From an uncultured Selenomonadales bacterium (GTDB taxonomy: Bacteria > Bacillota > Negativicutes > Selenomonadales > Selenomonadaceae), in the NCBI GenBank assembly GCA_937877565.1, contig CALFJB010000035.1:62001-126000 (forward strand): 64,000 bases of DNA. The letters run 5' to 3'. The position numbers were made by a program, and so were the translations under genes. How positions within the stretch are numbered: position 1 is the stretch's first letter; every line of letters starts with the position of its first letter. Shown here piece by piece: positions 8,295 through 16,600 of the stretch. The notes under the pieces are model-generated. The model was not told the origin of the DNA. It did not search any database and was given only the letters and a program-made list of their open reading frames with translations.

Positions 8295-8395
8295 ATTGCC
8301 GACAAAATTTTACTTCCCAAAAAAATCAATTCAACTTGCAAAATTCGCCATTCTAAAATAAAATATCAGTATTAATGAAAAGGAAGTGAAAAATT

Positions 8396-9037
8396 TTGCG
8401 ATTGAGGAAAAAGCCTCACACTTTAGAGAAACTGGAAAATTTTTCTGACTTTGTAACAGTTGAAAAAATTGATTCAAGCCGCGCCGGTAATTGGCGAAAA
8501 ATTTTTGGCAATGAAAATCCGCTGTACGTTGAATTAGGCACGGGCAAGGGCGATTTTATTTGCAAAATGGCTGAAATTAATCCTGAAATAAATTTTGTCG
8601 GTCTTGAAATGGAAGCCGAAGTTGTCTTGAAGGCGGCGCGTAAAATCGACGAAAAGAAACTTCCCAACGTCAAAATTATTGTCTTCAATGTCAATAACGT
8701 TGAAGAAATTTTCGCCGAAAACGAAATTGACAGACTTTATATAAATTTTTGCGATCCGTGGCCGAAGAAGAAACACGCCAAACGCCGCTTAACGTATATA
8801 ACATTTTTGCAAAAGTACCAAAAAATTCTCAAGCCGAACGGCGAAATTCATTTTAAAACTGATAACCGCGCCTTGTTCGATTTTTCGCTTGAACAGTTTG
8901 CACTTGCCAATTTCAAAGTTAGTGATGTTTCCTACGATTTACACGCCAACGAGCCGCCGGAAAATGTTCGTACCGAATATGAAAATAGATTCAGCGCGGC
9001 GGGCGTTCCAATAAATCGTTGCGTTGTTGTTGTTTAA
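8396..9037 (+). CDS. trmB: tRNA (guanine46-N7)-methyltransferase TrmB
   Basis: 213 residues. SAM-binding ELGTGKGDF (near 44), NFCDPWPKKKHAKRRL (near 117) with the conserved Asp-Pro-Trp, and FKTDN later are all diagnostic. Start TTG 8396 with AAGGAAGTGA upstream. About 100 bases of AT-rich sequence without a visible terminator separate it from rlmN; it may be read from the same transcript. Confidence 0.94.
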   Translation: MRLRKKPHTLEKLENFSDFVTVEKIDSSRAGNWRKIFGNENPLYVELGTGKGDFICKMAEINPEINFVGLEMEAEVVLKAARKIDEKKLPNVKIIVFNVNNVEEIFAENEIDRLYINFCDPWPKKKHAKRRLTYITFLQKYQKILKPNGEIHFKTDNRALFDFSLEQFALANFKVSDVSYDLHANEPPENVRTEYENRFSAAGVPINRCVVVV

Positions 9038-9049
9038 GGCGGTGAAATT

Positions 9050-10189
9050 TTGGCTACGAAAAGTGAACCCGCCGAAATTTCCGATAAAGCTGAAAAGAAA
9101 CAATTTTGGAACAACGACATGGAAGCAATTATTGGAATTATGGTTGTACTTTTAATTTTGGGTACGATAAATGTTTTCAGCTCCAGTTTTATTTTGGGCG
9201 AAACGGAATTTGACAACCCGTATCATTTCCTTCAAAGACATCTGATTAATGTTGCTGTAAGCCTTGTTGCATTCGGAATTTGTTTCAAATATGATTATCA
9301 TCTTTGGCGGCGTTTTATGCCAGTTATAATTGGATTCAGTTTTTTGGCGTTGATTTTAGTTTTGACGAGCGGCGACACGATAAATGGTGCTAAGCGTTGG
9401 TTATCATTTAAAGGCGTAAATTTTCAGCCGGCGGAATTTTGCAAATTAGTTTCGATAATGATAACGGCGGCTTATTTGTCTTTGCAAGTGAAAAAAAATC
9501 AAGCCATAGAAATTTTTACGCCGCAAATGGGAATTGTCGGCGCAATGTTCGTTTTGACAGAATTGGAACCGGATATGGGAACCGCCTCAATTATCGCCGG
9601 AATACCTGTAATAATGCTGATAGTTGCCGGACTTGAAAAGAAAAAAGTTGGCTACATGGTCGGAGCAGTAATAGTATTGGCGGCGTGTCTAATTGCGTAC
9701 CAGCCTTACAGATTGGAGCGGCTAAAAGTTGTCTTAGATCCATGGTCGGACGCGCAAAACTACGGTTATCAAACAGTACAAAGTTTATCTGCGATTGGTT
9801 CAGGCGAATTAACGGGAATGGGCTTAGGCGTCGGCGTTTCAAAATATGACTACTTGCCGGAGGCGCACACAGACTTTGCATTTGCGATTTTCTGTCAGGA
9901 AAATGGATTTTTGGGCGCAATTTTTGTATTTATGTTGTTCGCCGCCTTTGCGGTTTACGCTGCCAGAATTTCAAACATTGCCCGCGACGAATACGGACAA
10001 ATTTTGGCAATGGGAATTATGATTTTAATCGTTGGGCAAGCGATAGGCAATTTATTTATGGTCGGCGGAATGTTTCCAGTTGTCGGAATACCGTTGCCTT
10101 TCATCAGTTACGGCGGCACTTCGCTAATCGTCACAATGGCGGCAGTTGGAATGTTGGTTAATATTGGACGAATGGGAAAGAAGAAATAA
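9050..10189 (+). CDS. FtsW/RodA/SpoVE-family lipid II polymerase
   Basis: 379 residues with about ten membrane segments. SEDS family motifs are visible: NGAKRWLSF-x5-FQPAEFCKL (first large loop), TELEPDMGTA, and close to the end VGGMFPVVGIPLPFISYGGTS. It polymerises peptidoglycan glycan strands together with a class B PBP. The charged N-terminal extension (about 25 residues) is slightly long. Motifs fit FtsW/SpoVE somewhat better than RodA, but there is no division gene nearby to decide. TTG start at 9050 with GGCGGTGA, 12 bp behind trmB. Confidence 0.88.
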   Translation: MATKSEPAEISDKAEKKQFWNNDMEAIIGIMVVLLILGTINVFSSSFILGETEFDNPYHFLQRHLINVAVSLVAFGICFKYDYHLWRRFMPVIIGFSFLALILVLTSGDTINGAKRWLSFKGVNFQPAEFCKLVSIMITAAYLSLQVKKNQAIEIFTPQMGIVGAMFVLTELEPDMGTASIIAGIPVIMLIVAGLEKKKVGYMVGAVIVLAACLIAYQPYRLERLKVVLDPWSDAQNYGYQTVQSLSAIGSGELTGMGLGVGVSKYDYLPEAHTDFAFAIFCQENGFLGAIFVFMLFAAFAVYAARISNIARDEYGQILAMGIMILIVGQAIGNLFMVGGMFPVVGIPLPFISYGGTSLIVTMAAVGMLVNIGRMGKKK

Positions 10190-10223
10190 TTTTTGTTGGA
10201 AGTTTTATTTTTTAAAAAAATTA

Positions 10224-10232
10224 TGCTACAAT
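10224..10232 (+). promoter_or_regulatory. Extended -10 promoter element for copA
   Basis: TATGCTACAAT gives an extended -10 (TGcTACAAT) 53 bases before the copA ATG. No clear -35 and no obvious CopY or CsoR operator was recognised. Confidence 0.4.
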
Positions 10233-10284
10233 GAAAATGGTTTTCAGTTTAATGTAGTAAAACTTAATTCTGATTGGAGGTTTT

Positions 10285-12837
10285 ATGGTTAAAGAAACTT
10301 ACGATATAACGGGTATGAGTTGCAGTGCGTGTTCAAGCCGTGTTGAAAAGGCGGTTGCAAAAGTTGTCGGCGCGGAAAATGTCAGTGTCAATCTTTTAAC
10401 AAATTCAATGCAAGTTAAATATGACGAAATGAAAACTTCCGCCACAAACATTATCGACGCGGTTATAAATGCAGGTTACGGCGCGTCGCTGAAAAATTCG
10501 CCCGTTAAAAAATCTGTACAAAAAAATTCTGTTCGTACAATCGATATTGAAATTTCTGAAATGCAAACGCGGCTTAAATGGTCGCTAATTTTTTTAATTC
10601 CAACAGTTTTTATTTCGATGCACTCAATGTTTGGAATTTCGATTGAAATTTTTGACGGACTTGAAAACGCCGTAACTTTTACCTTTTCGCAATTTTTACT
10701 GATTCTGCCGATTATGTATCTGAACAGAAAATTTTATATCAACGGCTTTAAAAATTTATTTCACGGTGCGCCAAATATGGATACGCTTGTTGGCTTAGGT
10801 TCAATGGCGGCGGCGATTTTCGGCGCGTTCGCACTTTTCAGAATTGGTTACGGCTTAGGGCACGGCGATTTGAATTTGGTTGACGAATACAGCCGCAATT
10901 TATATTTTGAATCTGCGGGAATGATTGTTACTTTAATAACGGTCGGCAAATATTTTGAGGCACGCGCAAAAGGTAGTACAACGCGGGCGGTTGAGGCTTT
11001 AATAAATCTTGCGCCAAAAAATGCTACAGTCCTGCGCGACGGCGTGGAGGAAAATATTTCTGTTGAAGAATTGGTAATTGGCGATATAATTTTGACTAAG
11101 CCGGGCGAAAGTTTTGCAGCTGATGGCGTTGTGATTGACGGCGAAAGTACAGTTGACGAGGCGGCAATTACCGGCGAATCTTTACCAGTTGAAAAAATTG
11201 TCGGCAGTAAAATTACCGGCGGAACGATTAACAAAACAGGCTTTATAAAATTTCGTGCTGAAAAAGTCGGCGGCGATACTACCATTAGCAAAATAATTTC
11301 TTTGGTTGAAGAGGCAAGCGCAAGCAAAGCTCCAATAGCTAAAATGGCTGATAAAATCGCAGGAATTTTTGTACCGGCAGTAATTTTAATTTCCATTGTG
11401 GCGGGAAGTTTTTGGCTTTTGAACGGTGCGACGGTTGAATTTGCTTTTTCAATCGCAGTTTCAATTTTAGTTATAAGTTGCCCCTGCGCGTTGGGATTGG
11501 CTACGCCCGTTGCAATTATGGTTGGTACAGGCAAAGGCGCGGAAAATGGAATTTTGATAAAAAGCGGCGAGGCGTTGGAGACGGCGCACGCAGTTAATAC
11601 TGTTGTTGTAGATAAAACCGGCACTTTGACAGAAGGCAAGCCCTTTGTTACAAACATTGTAACCTTTGACATTGATGCAACCCAATTATTAAAAATCGCC
11701 GCAAGTCTTGAAAATAAAAGCGAACACCCTTTAGCAAAGGCAATTACAAATTACGCCGCCGAAAAAAATCTTCAACCTTACGAAGTGAAAAATTTCAAGG
11801 CGATTTTCGGCAAAGGTGTACAAGCTGAAATTGACGGTGTAAAATATTTTGGCGGTAACGAAAAATTTTTATCTGAAGTTGGATTTAATCTTTCAAATAT
11901 CAGTGAAAAAATTTCTGCACTTGCCGCCGAAGGCAAGACGCCAATTATTTTTGCAAGCGATAAAAAACTTTTGGGAATTATCGCCGCCGCTGACATTGAA
12001 AAAGTCACGTCAAAAATTGCAGTTGACGCTTTTAAAAATTTGGGCGTTGAAGTTGTAATGTTGACGGGCGATAATAAATTTACGGCTAAAAATATTGCAG
12101 ATAAACTTGGAATTAAAAATTTTGTAGCTGAAGTTTTGCCGGAAGATAAAGCCGCCGAAATTGCCAAACTTCAAAACGCAGGTAAAAAAGTTGCGATGAT
12201 TGGCGACGGGATTAACGACGCGCCCGCCCTCGTCAAAGCTGATTTAGGTATGGCGATTGGCGCGGGTACTGATGTTGCGATTGAAAGTGCAGACGCCGTT
12301 TTAGTGCGAAATGATTTACTTGACGCAGTTAGTGCAATTCGCCTTAGTAAAGCCGTGATGAAAAATATCAAGCAAAATTTATTTTGGGCGTTTTTCTACA
12401 ACGTCATTTGCATACCGTTGGCGGCGGGCGTTTTCTATCCTGCGTTTGGTATAAAACTTTCTCCGATTATTGGCGCGGCGGCTATGAGTATGTCAAGCGT
12501 CTGTGTTGTTTTGAACGCGCTTAGATTAAAATTTTTCAAAGTGCAACATTCTGAATCTTCGACAGCTGAAAAATCTGTCGCGCAGGTTCAAATTGAAAAT
12601 ATGCAAATTGTTCAAATTGAGGAGGAAATTAAATTGAAAACTGAATTGAAAATTAACGGTATGATGTGCCAAAATTGCGTTAAGCACGTTTACAAGGCAC
12701 TTTCAAAAATGGACGGCGTTACCAATGTTGAGGTAAGTTTGGAAAATAACAACGCTATTGTTACTTCAACAAAAGAAATTTCTATGGACGACTTCGCAAG
12801 CGTTATCGACGATGCAGGCTATGAATTAGTTAAATAA
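10285..12837 (+). CDS. copA: Cu(+)-exporting P1B-type ATPase CopA with C-terminal CopZ-like domain
   Basis: 850 residues. N-terminal heavy-metal domain with GMSCSAC (Cys13, Cys16); eight membrane segments; CPC copper site at 399-401; phosphorylated Asp443 in DKTGT; SEHPLA; GDGINDAPAL; and the Cu(+)-class residues YN and MSSxxV in the last two segments. ATP-driven copper export from the cytoplasm. Unusual is a second heavy-metal domain after the last membrane segment (residues ~784-850, GMMCQNC with Cys795 and Cys798), joined by a Gln/Glu/Ser-rich linker. Start ATG 10285 with GGAGG. See the separate entry on an internal start for this domain. Confidence 0.95.
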   Translation: MVKETYDITGMSCSACSSRVEKAVAKVVGAENVSVNLLTNSMQVKYDEMKTSATNIIDAVINAGYGASLKNSPVKKSVQKNSVRTIDIEISEMQTRLKWSLIFLIPTVFISMHSMFGISIEIFDGLENAVTFTFSQFLLILPIMYLNRKFYINGFKNLFHGAPNMDTLVGLGSMAAAIFGAFALFRIGYGLGHGDLNLVDEYSRNLYFESAGMIVTLITVGKYFEARAKGSTTRAVEALINLAPKNATVLRDGVEENISVEELVIGDIILTKPGESFAADGVVIDGESTVDEAAITGESLPVEKIVGSKITGGTINKTGFIKFRAEKVGGDTTISKIISLVEEASASKAPIAKMADKIAGIFVPAVILISIVAGSFWLLNGATVEFAFSIAVSILVISCPCALGLATPVAIMVGTGKGAENGILIKSGEALETAHAVNTVVVDKTGTLTEGKPFVTNIVTFDIDATQLLKIAASLENKSEHPLAKAITNYAAEKNLQPYEVKNFKAIFGKGVQAEIDGVKYFGGNEKFLSEVGFNLSNISEKISALAAEGKTPIIFASDKKLLGIIAAADIEKVTSKIAVDAFKNLGVEVVMLTGDNKFTAKNIADKLGIKNFVAEVLPEDKAAEIAKLQNAGKKVAMIGDGINDAPALVKADLGMAIGAGTDVAIESADAVLVRNDLLDAVSAIRLSKAVMKNIKQNLFWAFFYNVICIPLAAGVFYPAFGIKLSPIIGAAAMSMSSVCVVLNALRLKFFKVQHSESSTAEKSVAQVQIENMQIVQIEEEIKLKTELKINGMMCQNCVKHVYKALSKMDGVTNVEVSLENNNAIVTSTKEISMDDFASVIDDAGYELVK
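12634..12837 (+). CDS. Possible free CopZ-type copper chaperone from an internal start in copA
   Basis: Inside copA, GAGGAGG (12619-12625) is followed after eight bases by an in-frame TTG (12634), at the linker just before the C-terminal heavy-metal domain. Initiation there gives a 67-residue protein with GMMCQNC at its N-terminus and ending GYELVK, the normal size and layout of CopZ. TTG is the start codon of many genes in this window. In E. coli a free CopZ is also produced from copA, though by frameshifting. That the start is used is inference from the sequence. Confidence 0.5.
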   Translation: MKTELKINGMMCQNCVKHVYKALSKMDGVTNVEVSLENNNAIVTSTKEISMDDFASVIDDAGYELVK

Positions 12838-12850
12838 ACACGACAGCTTT

Positions 12851-12879
12851 TTGACAAAAAAAATAACGCCCGCTATAAT
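12851..12879 (+). promoter_or_regulatory. Consensus sigma-A promoter of small-peptide unit 1
   Basis: TTGACA (12851-12856), 17 bases, TATAAT (12874-12879): a perfect consensus. The predicted start at about 12886 coincides with the first base of the leader hairpin. Confidence 0.88.
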
Positions 12880-12885
12880 ACAGGC

Positions 12886-12919
12886 GTTGCTGCCTACCAC
12901 TCTGGCAACAGAGGGGAGG
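12886..12919 (+). ncRNA. Leader with two alternative hairpins, unit 1
   Basis: GTTGC (12886-12890) can pair with GCAAC (12905-12909); alternatively CTCTG (12900-12904), GNRA loop GCAA and CAGAG (12909-12913) form a hairpin next to the GGAGG. The two are mutually exclusive. In unit 2 both pairings are kept with changed bases. Confidence 0.65.
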
Positions 12920-12927
12920 TGACAGTT

Positions 12928-13041
12928 TTGGATATACTCATCGACATATTAAAAAACATCGGAGCGGGCGTAATCGCAAATTTCATTACACCATATGTTC
13001 GCAAATGGCTCGATGAACTTCGTAAGAAGTGGCAGCAATGA
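12928..13041 (+). CDS. 37-residue hydrophobic peptide, putative type I toxin (unit 1)
   Basis: TTG at 12928 with GGAGG (12915-12919) at ideal spacing; an in-frame GTG at 12919 overlaps the ribosome site and is less likely. The peptide starts MDILIDILKNIGAG, continues with a hydrophobic VIANFITPYV and ends in a basic amphipathic tail (RKWLDELRKKWQQ). A short membrane helix followed by a charged Lys/Arg tail resembles the Fst/Ldr family of type I toxins. The gene has its own consensus promoter, structured leader and terminator, and a candidate antisense promoter downstream. A related copy follows at 13292. Toxicity is inferred, not shown. Confidence 0.65.
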   Translation: MDILIDILKNIGAGVIANFITPYVRKWLDELRKKWQQ

Positions 13042-13069
13042 GCCTAGCAATTAGCGTCAATTAGACGCA

Positions 13070-13114
13070 ACCCCCAAAGCCTCGTTTGCTACTTTAGAGG
13101 TATTGGGGGTTTTT
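13070..13114 (+). terminator. Terminator of unit 1
   Basis: ACCCCCAA with TTGGGGGT plus CCTC with GAGG, followed by five T and C-TTT. The same hairpin, with a few changes, ends unit 2 (13422-13466). A small GCGTC/GACGC hairpin (13054-13068) precedes it in both units. Confidence 0.85.
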
Positions 13115-13176
13115 CTTTGCGCCTTTGACAGTATGGATATACTTTTTATCTTCATATTTATCTATGTTACGACAAA

Positions 13177-13205
13177 ATATTACCACGCCGCGCCGCAATT
13201 TGCAA
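13177..13205 (-). promoter_or_regulatory. Candidate antisense promoter of unit 1
   Basis: On the minus strand TTGCAA (13205-13200), 17 bases, TAATAT (13182-13177), preceded by TGG as extended -10. The arrangement and about 30 surrounding bases (CGCGGCGTGGTAATATTT) are conserved downstream of unit 2. Transcription would run left into the terminator and 3' end of the peptide gene, as for antitoxin RNAs of type I systems. Confidence 0.5.
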
Positions 13206-13210
13206 GTACG

Positions 13211-13239
13211 TTGACAAAAAATTTTCGCTGAAATAAAAT
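13211..13239 (+). promoter_or_regulatory. Sigma-A promoter of small-peptide unit 2
   Basis: TTGACA (13211-13216), 17 bases, TAAAAT (13234-13239). The predicted start at about 13246 is again the first base of the leader hairpin. Confidence 0.82.
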
Positions 13240-13245
13240 AACAGC

Positions 13246-13281
13246 GGTTACCGCGCCTACACTGGTAACAGTGAGAGGAGG
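13246..13281 (+). ncRNA. Leader with two alternative hairpins, unit 2
   Basis: GTTACC (13247-13252) pairs with GGTAAC (13264-13269); the alternative is CACTG (13260-13264), GNRA loop GTAA and CAGTG (13269-13273). Compared with unit 1 both stems have changed on both arms, so pairing is preserved by compensatory substitution. Confidence 0.65.
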
Positions 13282-13291
13282 TGACAGCCGA

Positions 13292-13396
13292 ATTGAGATT
13301 TTAATCGACTTACTGACAGTAGTCGGGGGAAATTTACTTACGAAAATTATTTGGAGTAAGATTAAAAAATATTTCGACACCGACGATCAGCGGTAA
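13292..13396 (+). pseudogene. Second copy of the small peptide, start codon disrupted (unit 2)
   Basis: 34 residues homologous to unit 1: xEILIDLLTVVGGN, hydrophobic LLTKIIW, basic SKIKKYF and DTDDQR. The equivalent of the unit 1 start TTG-GAT here reads TTG-AG-ATT: one base appears lost, so the TTG (13293) leads to a stop after three codons and the peptide frame begins with ATT (13292) ten bases after GGAGG. Either it starts at the rare ATT or the copy is inactive, leaving promoter, leader, terminator and antisense promoter intact. Called a pseudogene with reservation. Confidence 0.55.
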
Positions 13397-13421
13397 CTGA
13401 ATCGCGTCGCAAGTAGACGCA

Positions 13422-13466
13422 ACCCCCAAAGCCTCGTTTGACAGTTTTAGAGGTCTGGGGGTTTTT
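13422..13466 (+). terminator. Terminator of unit 2
   Basis: ACCCCCA...GCCTC with GAGG..TGGGGGT followed by five T; close relative of the unit 1 terminator. Confidence 0.85.
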
Positions 13467-13529
13467 GTTTGCGCCTGTGAAGCCTACAGAAATTTTAATC
13501 GACTTATTATTTATCTATTTCACGCTGAA

Positions 13530-13558
13530 ATATTACCACGCCGCGTCAAAATTTGCAA
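13530..13558 (-). promoter_or_regulatory. Candidate antisense promoter of unit 2
   Basis: Minus strand TTGCAA (13558-13553), 17 bases, TAATAT (13535-13530), conserved with the one after unit 1. Confidence 0.5.
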
Positions 13559-13569
13559 GTCTTTTTTCA

Positions 13570-13639
13570 GGGGTTAGTGGTTAGCCGTTAGCTGTTAGGA
13601 AAATTCCCTAACCCCTAATCACTAAAAGCTAACACCTAA
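13570..13639. repeat. Inverted heptad array (TTAGNNN / CTAANNN)
   Basis: Left half: GGTTAGT GGTTAGC CGTTAGC TGTTAGG; right half: CCCTAA CCCCTAA TCACTAA AAGCTAA CACCTAA. The two halves can form a long imperfect hairpin with a 7-base period. The stop codon of the restriction gene (13636-13638) lies in its last unit. Confidence 0.75.
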
Positions 13640-16600
13640 AAATCCACGCTCGGCAAATTTTCCACAATATCCAGCGTCTTCAAACTAACCGTGATACAGC
13701 TTAAAATTAAATCTAAAATATAGCGCGGGTTGTTATGTTCAGCGCACCAATCGTTGGGATTGTTGGTTATACCGCTTGCCTTGTCAGTTTTAATCTGGTA
13801 CCTGTCAATTATCCATTCAAGCGGCGAACGCCCATTTACCACGTACTCAAACGCACGCGCAGGAATATTTTTTATTGTTATGTCTGCGTTGTAGGTTAGA
13901 GTTTTTTTGTCGGCTGAAAGTTTCAATTTTTCAACGCGGTAATTTTCGCCGGTCTGTACCACTTCAACATTTGCCGCCGGTTGCCTCTCGTAGTGCAAAT
14001 GAATTTCTGCCAATTCACGCCCCGCCTTCGCAAGTTGCCAAAATTTGCGCGGTTCATTCACTAAAAAGATTCTCGGCAAAGATTTTTTCAAGTCGGCTGA
14101 AAATTTCTCCCTGTAACTCGGCAAGTGCAAAAAGCCATACACATAATAAAATATATCTTCCTTCGTTACTGCGTCGCCATACATCAGCCGCGCTTGATTC
14201 AAGATAAAATCTGTTACACCATCGCGCCGCCTGTAATTTTCGCCAAATAAATTTTGTTCCGCCGTTTCTTCATACCAATACAGCGGGAAGCATTGAGTGC
14301 CGGAATGTAAAATGTTAAGGTCGGTAATTTTATTTGTAATGAAAACAGTTTGAGCCATTCTGCCGCCACTTCCACCTGAAACGCAAATTAAAAAATTTTC
14401 TTCATTGCCGGTTGGAAATGCTTTTGGCATTTGATAACGACGCTGAATTAAATTTTCATCGTAATAAAGATATTGTTTGCAAAATGGACGATAAACAGAT
14501 TCAATAATTTCATCTGGGTTATATTTATAAATAACTTTTTTAGTAAAATCTTCTTTGGTGTCACCAGTCCAAGAAAATTTTTTTGTATCAATGGTCGGTA
14601 TGTATTTATCATTTTGTAAAAGTTTTTCAAGTTCAGAATGATAATATTCAATCGATTGATGCATATTTTTTGCAAGTTCAGATTTTGAAAAATTCCAACA
14701 CCAAACATCACGCGCAGTAGCAACACCACGCCCATAAAATTCGCAGAAAAAAGTTTGAGAGCTGATTCCTTTTTTATCACCAAGCGGCAGAAAAGTATCA
14801 AAGTCGTTGCCGCGTTGGTTAATCCAGTCGCCTTTTTCATTCGGTTCAATAATTTTAAAATCGTCAGCTAAAACCGTTTTCAAATTTTTAATCTGTGCAA
14901 TTTTTTCATCACGATTAAGATAATCAGCAACTTCATAATAAAAAATTTGGGCGTTTTTATTTTCAACGGACGGATTTTTCACAAGAATTAAAATCGCAAC
15001 ACCGGTCATTATGTTAAAAACGTTTTGCCCTGCGCGGCGAGCATTTTCGCCCATTTTGCCGCGTATATCGCCCTTCAAATTAAAAACATAAACGCTAGAA
15101 AATTCTTCCTGCAAACGTTTTCTAAAACCTGTAAAAGCGTCTTTATCAAGCCAGCCGGAATTTGTAATAAAGCCAATAATTCCGCTGTCAGAAATTCTAT
15201 CAGAAGCCCAGCGAAAAGCCTTAATATAACTGTCATAAAGTGCTTGTTTATTGGTGGCGTTCGTGCCTGCGGCGTAAGTATCTGCGATACGTTTTTCAAG
15301 TTTTTTGTAGGAAGTATTTTGGGCGTTATCGTTGGCGGATTTTTGACCGACGGAATAAGGCGGGTTGCCGACGATAATTTCAATTTTAGTATCGAGTTGC
15401 TTTTTAATGAGAGCGGAATTTTCGCGCAGGGGATTTTCATAACCTGCAAAATAAATTTCCTTGTTTTCGGCGTTTTCGTAGCTTTGAAAAGTATCAGTGA
15501 GGCAAATGCCGTTGAAATTTTGATATTCATCAGTAGCGGCGACACTGTGAAACGAGTTTTCAATATTTATAGCGGCGATATAGTAAGCAAGCAAAACAAT
15601 TTCATTGGCGTGGAGTTCGTATTTGTATTTACGCAAAAGGTCTTTCGGCTGAATCAAGCCGCTTTGAATCAGGCGAGTAATAAAAGTGCCGGTGCCTGTG
15701 AAGGGGTCGAGAATGTGAACATTTTCATCAGAAATAGAGCGGTGAAATTCCTTTTGCAAAACGTCATTAACCGAATTTAAAATAAAATCGACGACTTCAA
15801 CGGGCGTGTAAACAATACCGAGTTTTTGAACGGTAAGCGGCAGAGCCATTTTAAAAAAGCTGTCGTAAAGACTGACGATAATTTTTTGACGGTTGGCGGC
15901 GTCGCCCATATTGCGGCAACTGTCTTTGACTTTGTCATAAAAATCTTTGAGTTCGGCGCGTTCGTACTGCAAGCCGGTATTATCAAGTTGGTACAAAATT
16001 TTTTGCATCGACTTTGAAACGGCGTTATTTTGGGCGAAGGAATAATTTTCAAAGAGAGCCTCAAAGACGGGGCGAGTAATTAAATGTTGCGCCAACATAT
16101 CGACGGCATCAGCGGCGGTAATGGTAGGATTTATAATTTTGTGTAAATCGTCAAGGAAAATTTGGAAGGCGGCGGCTTGCGGCGAATCTTTAACGGCGAT
16201 AATTTCTTTAATTCTTTGAGTGTGGCGTTGAACGATAACCGAAACTTTTTGCGCCCAATCAAGCCAATAATTTTTGTTGCCCGCGTGATTGACAACCTGC
16301 GCGATCAGTTCAGTTTGGAAAATATCAAAAGGCAAATTCGTTTGTTCGGCGTCAAATTCGGGAGTGCGAAGGATTTTAATTTTGGTAGATTTGCCGGTAG
16401 CTTGAAGGCGTTCAATTTCAACATTCATAGTTTCATCGTGTGCGCCCAACATTCTTGCAACTTCGTAAATCGTGGCGTACTTTTCGTTATTTTCCTCAAA
16501 AAATTTTTTAGTTTCGCCGTTTACGACGCTGGGAACAATGATAGGAACAATGACATAGCCAAAATTTTTATCTTTGGCAATACGCAGGGCGCGACCGACT

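Noticed and set aside
8047..8361. 104-codon plus-strand frame overlapping the end of rlmN
   Set aside because: Different frame inside a strongly conserved gene, no ribosome site.
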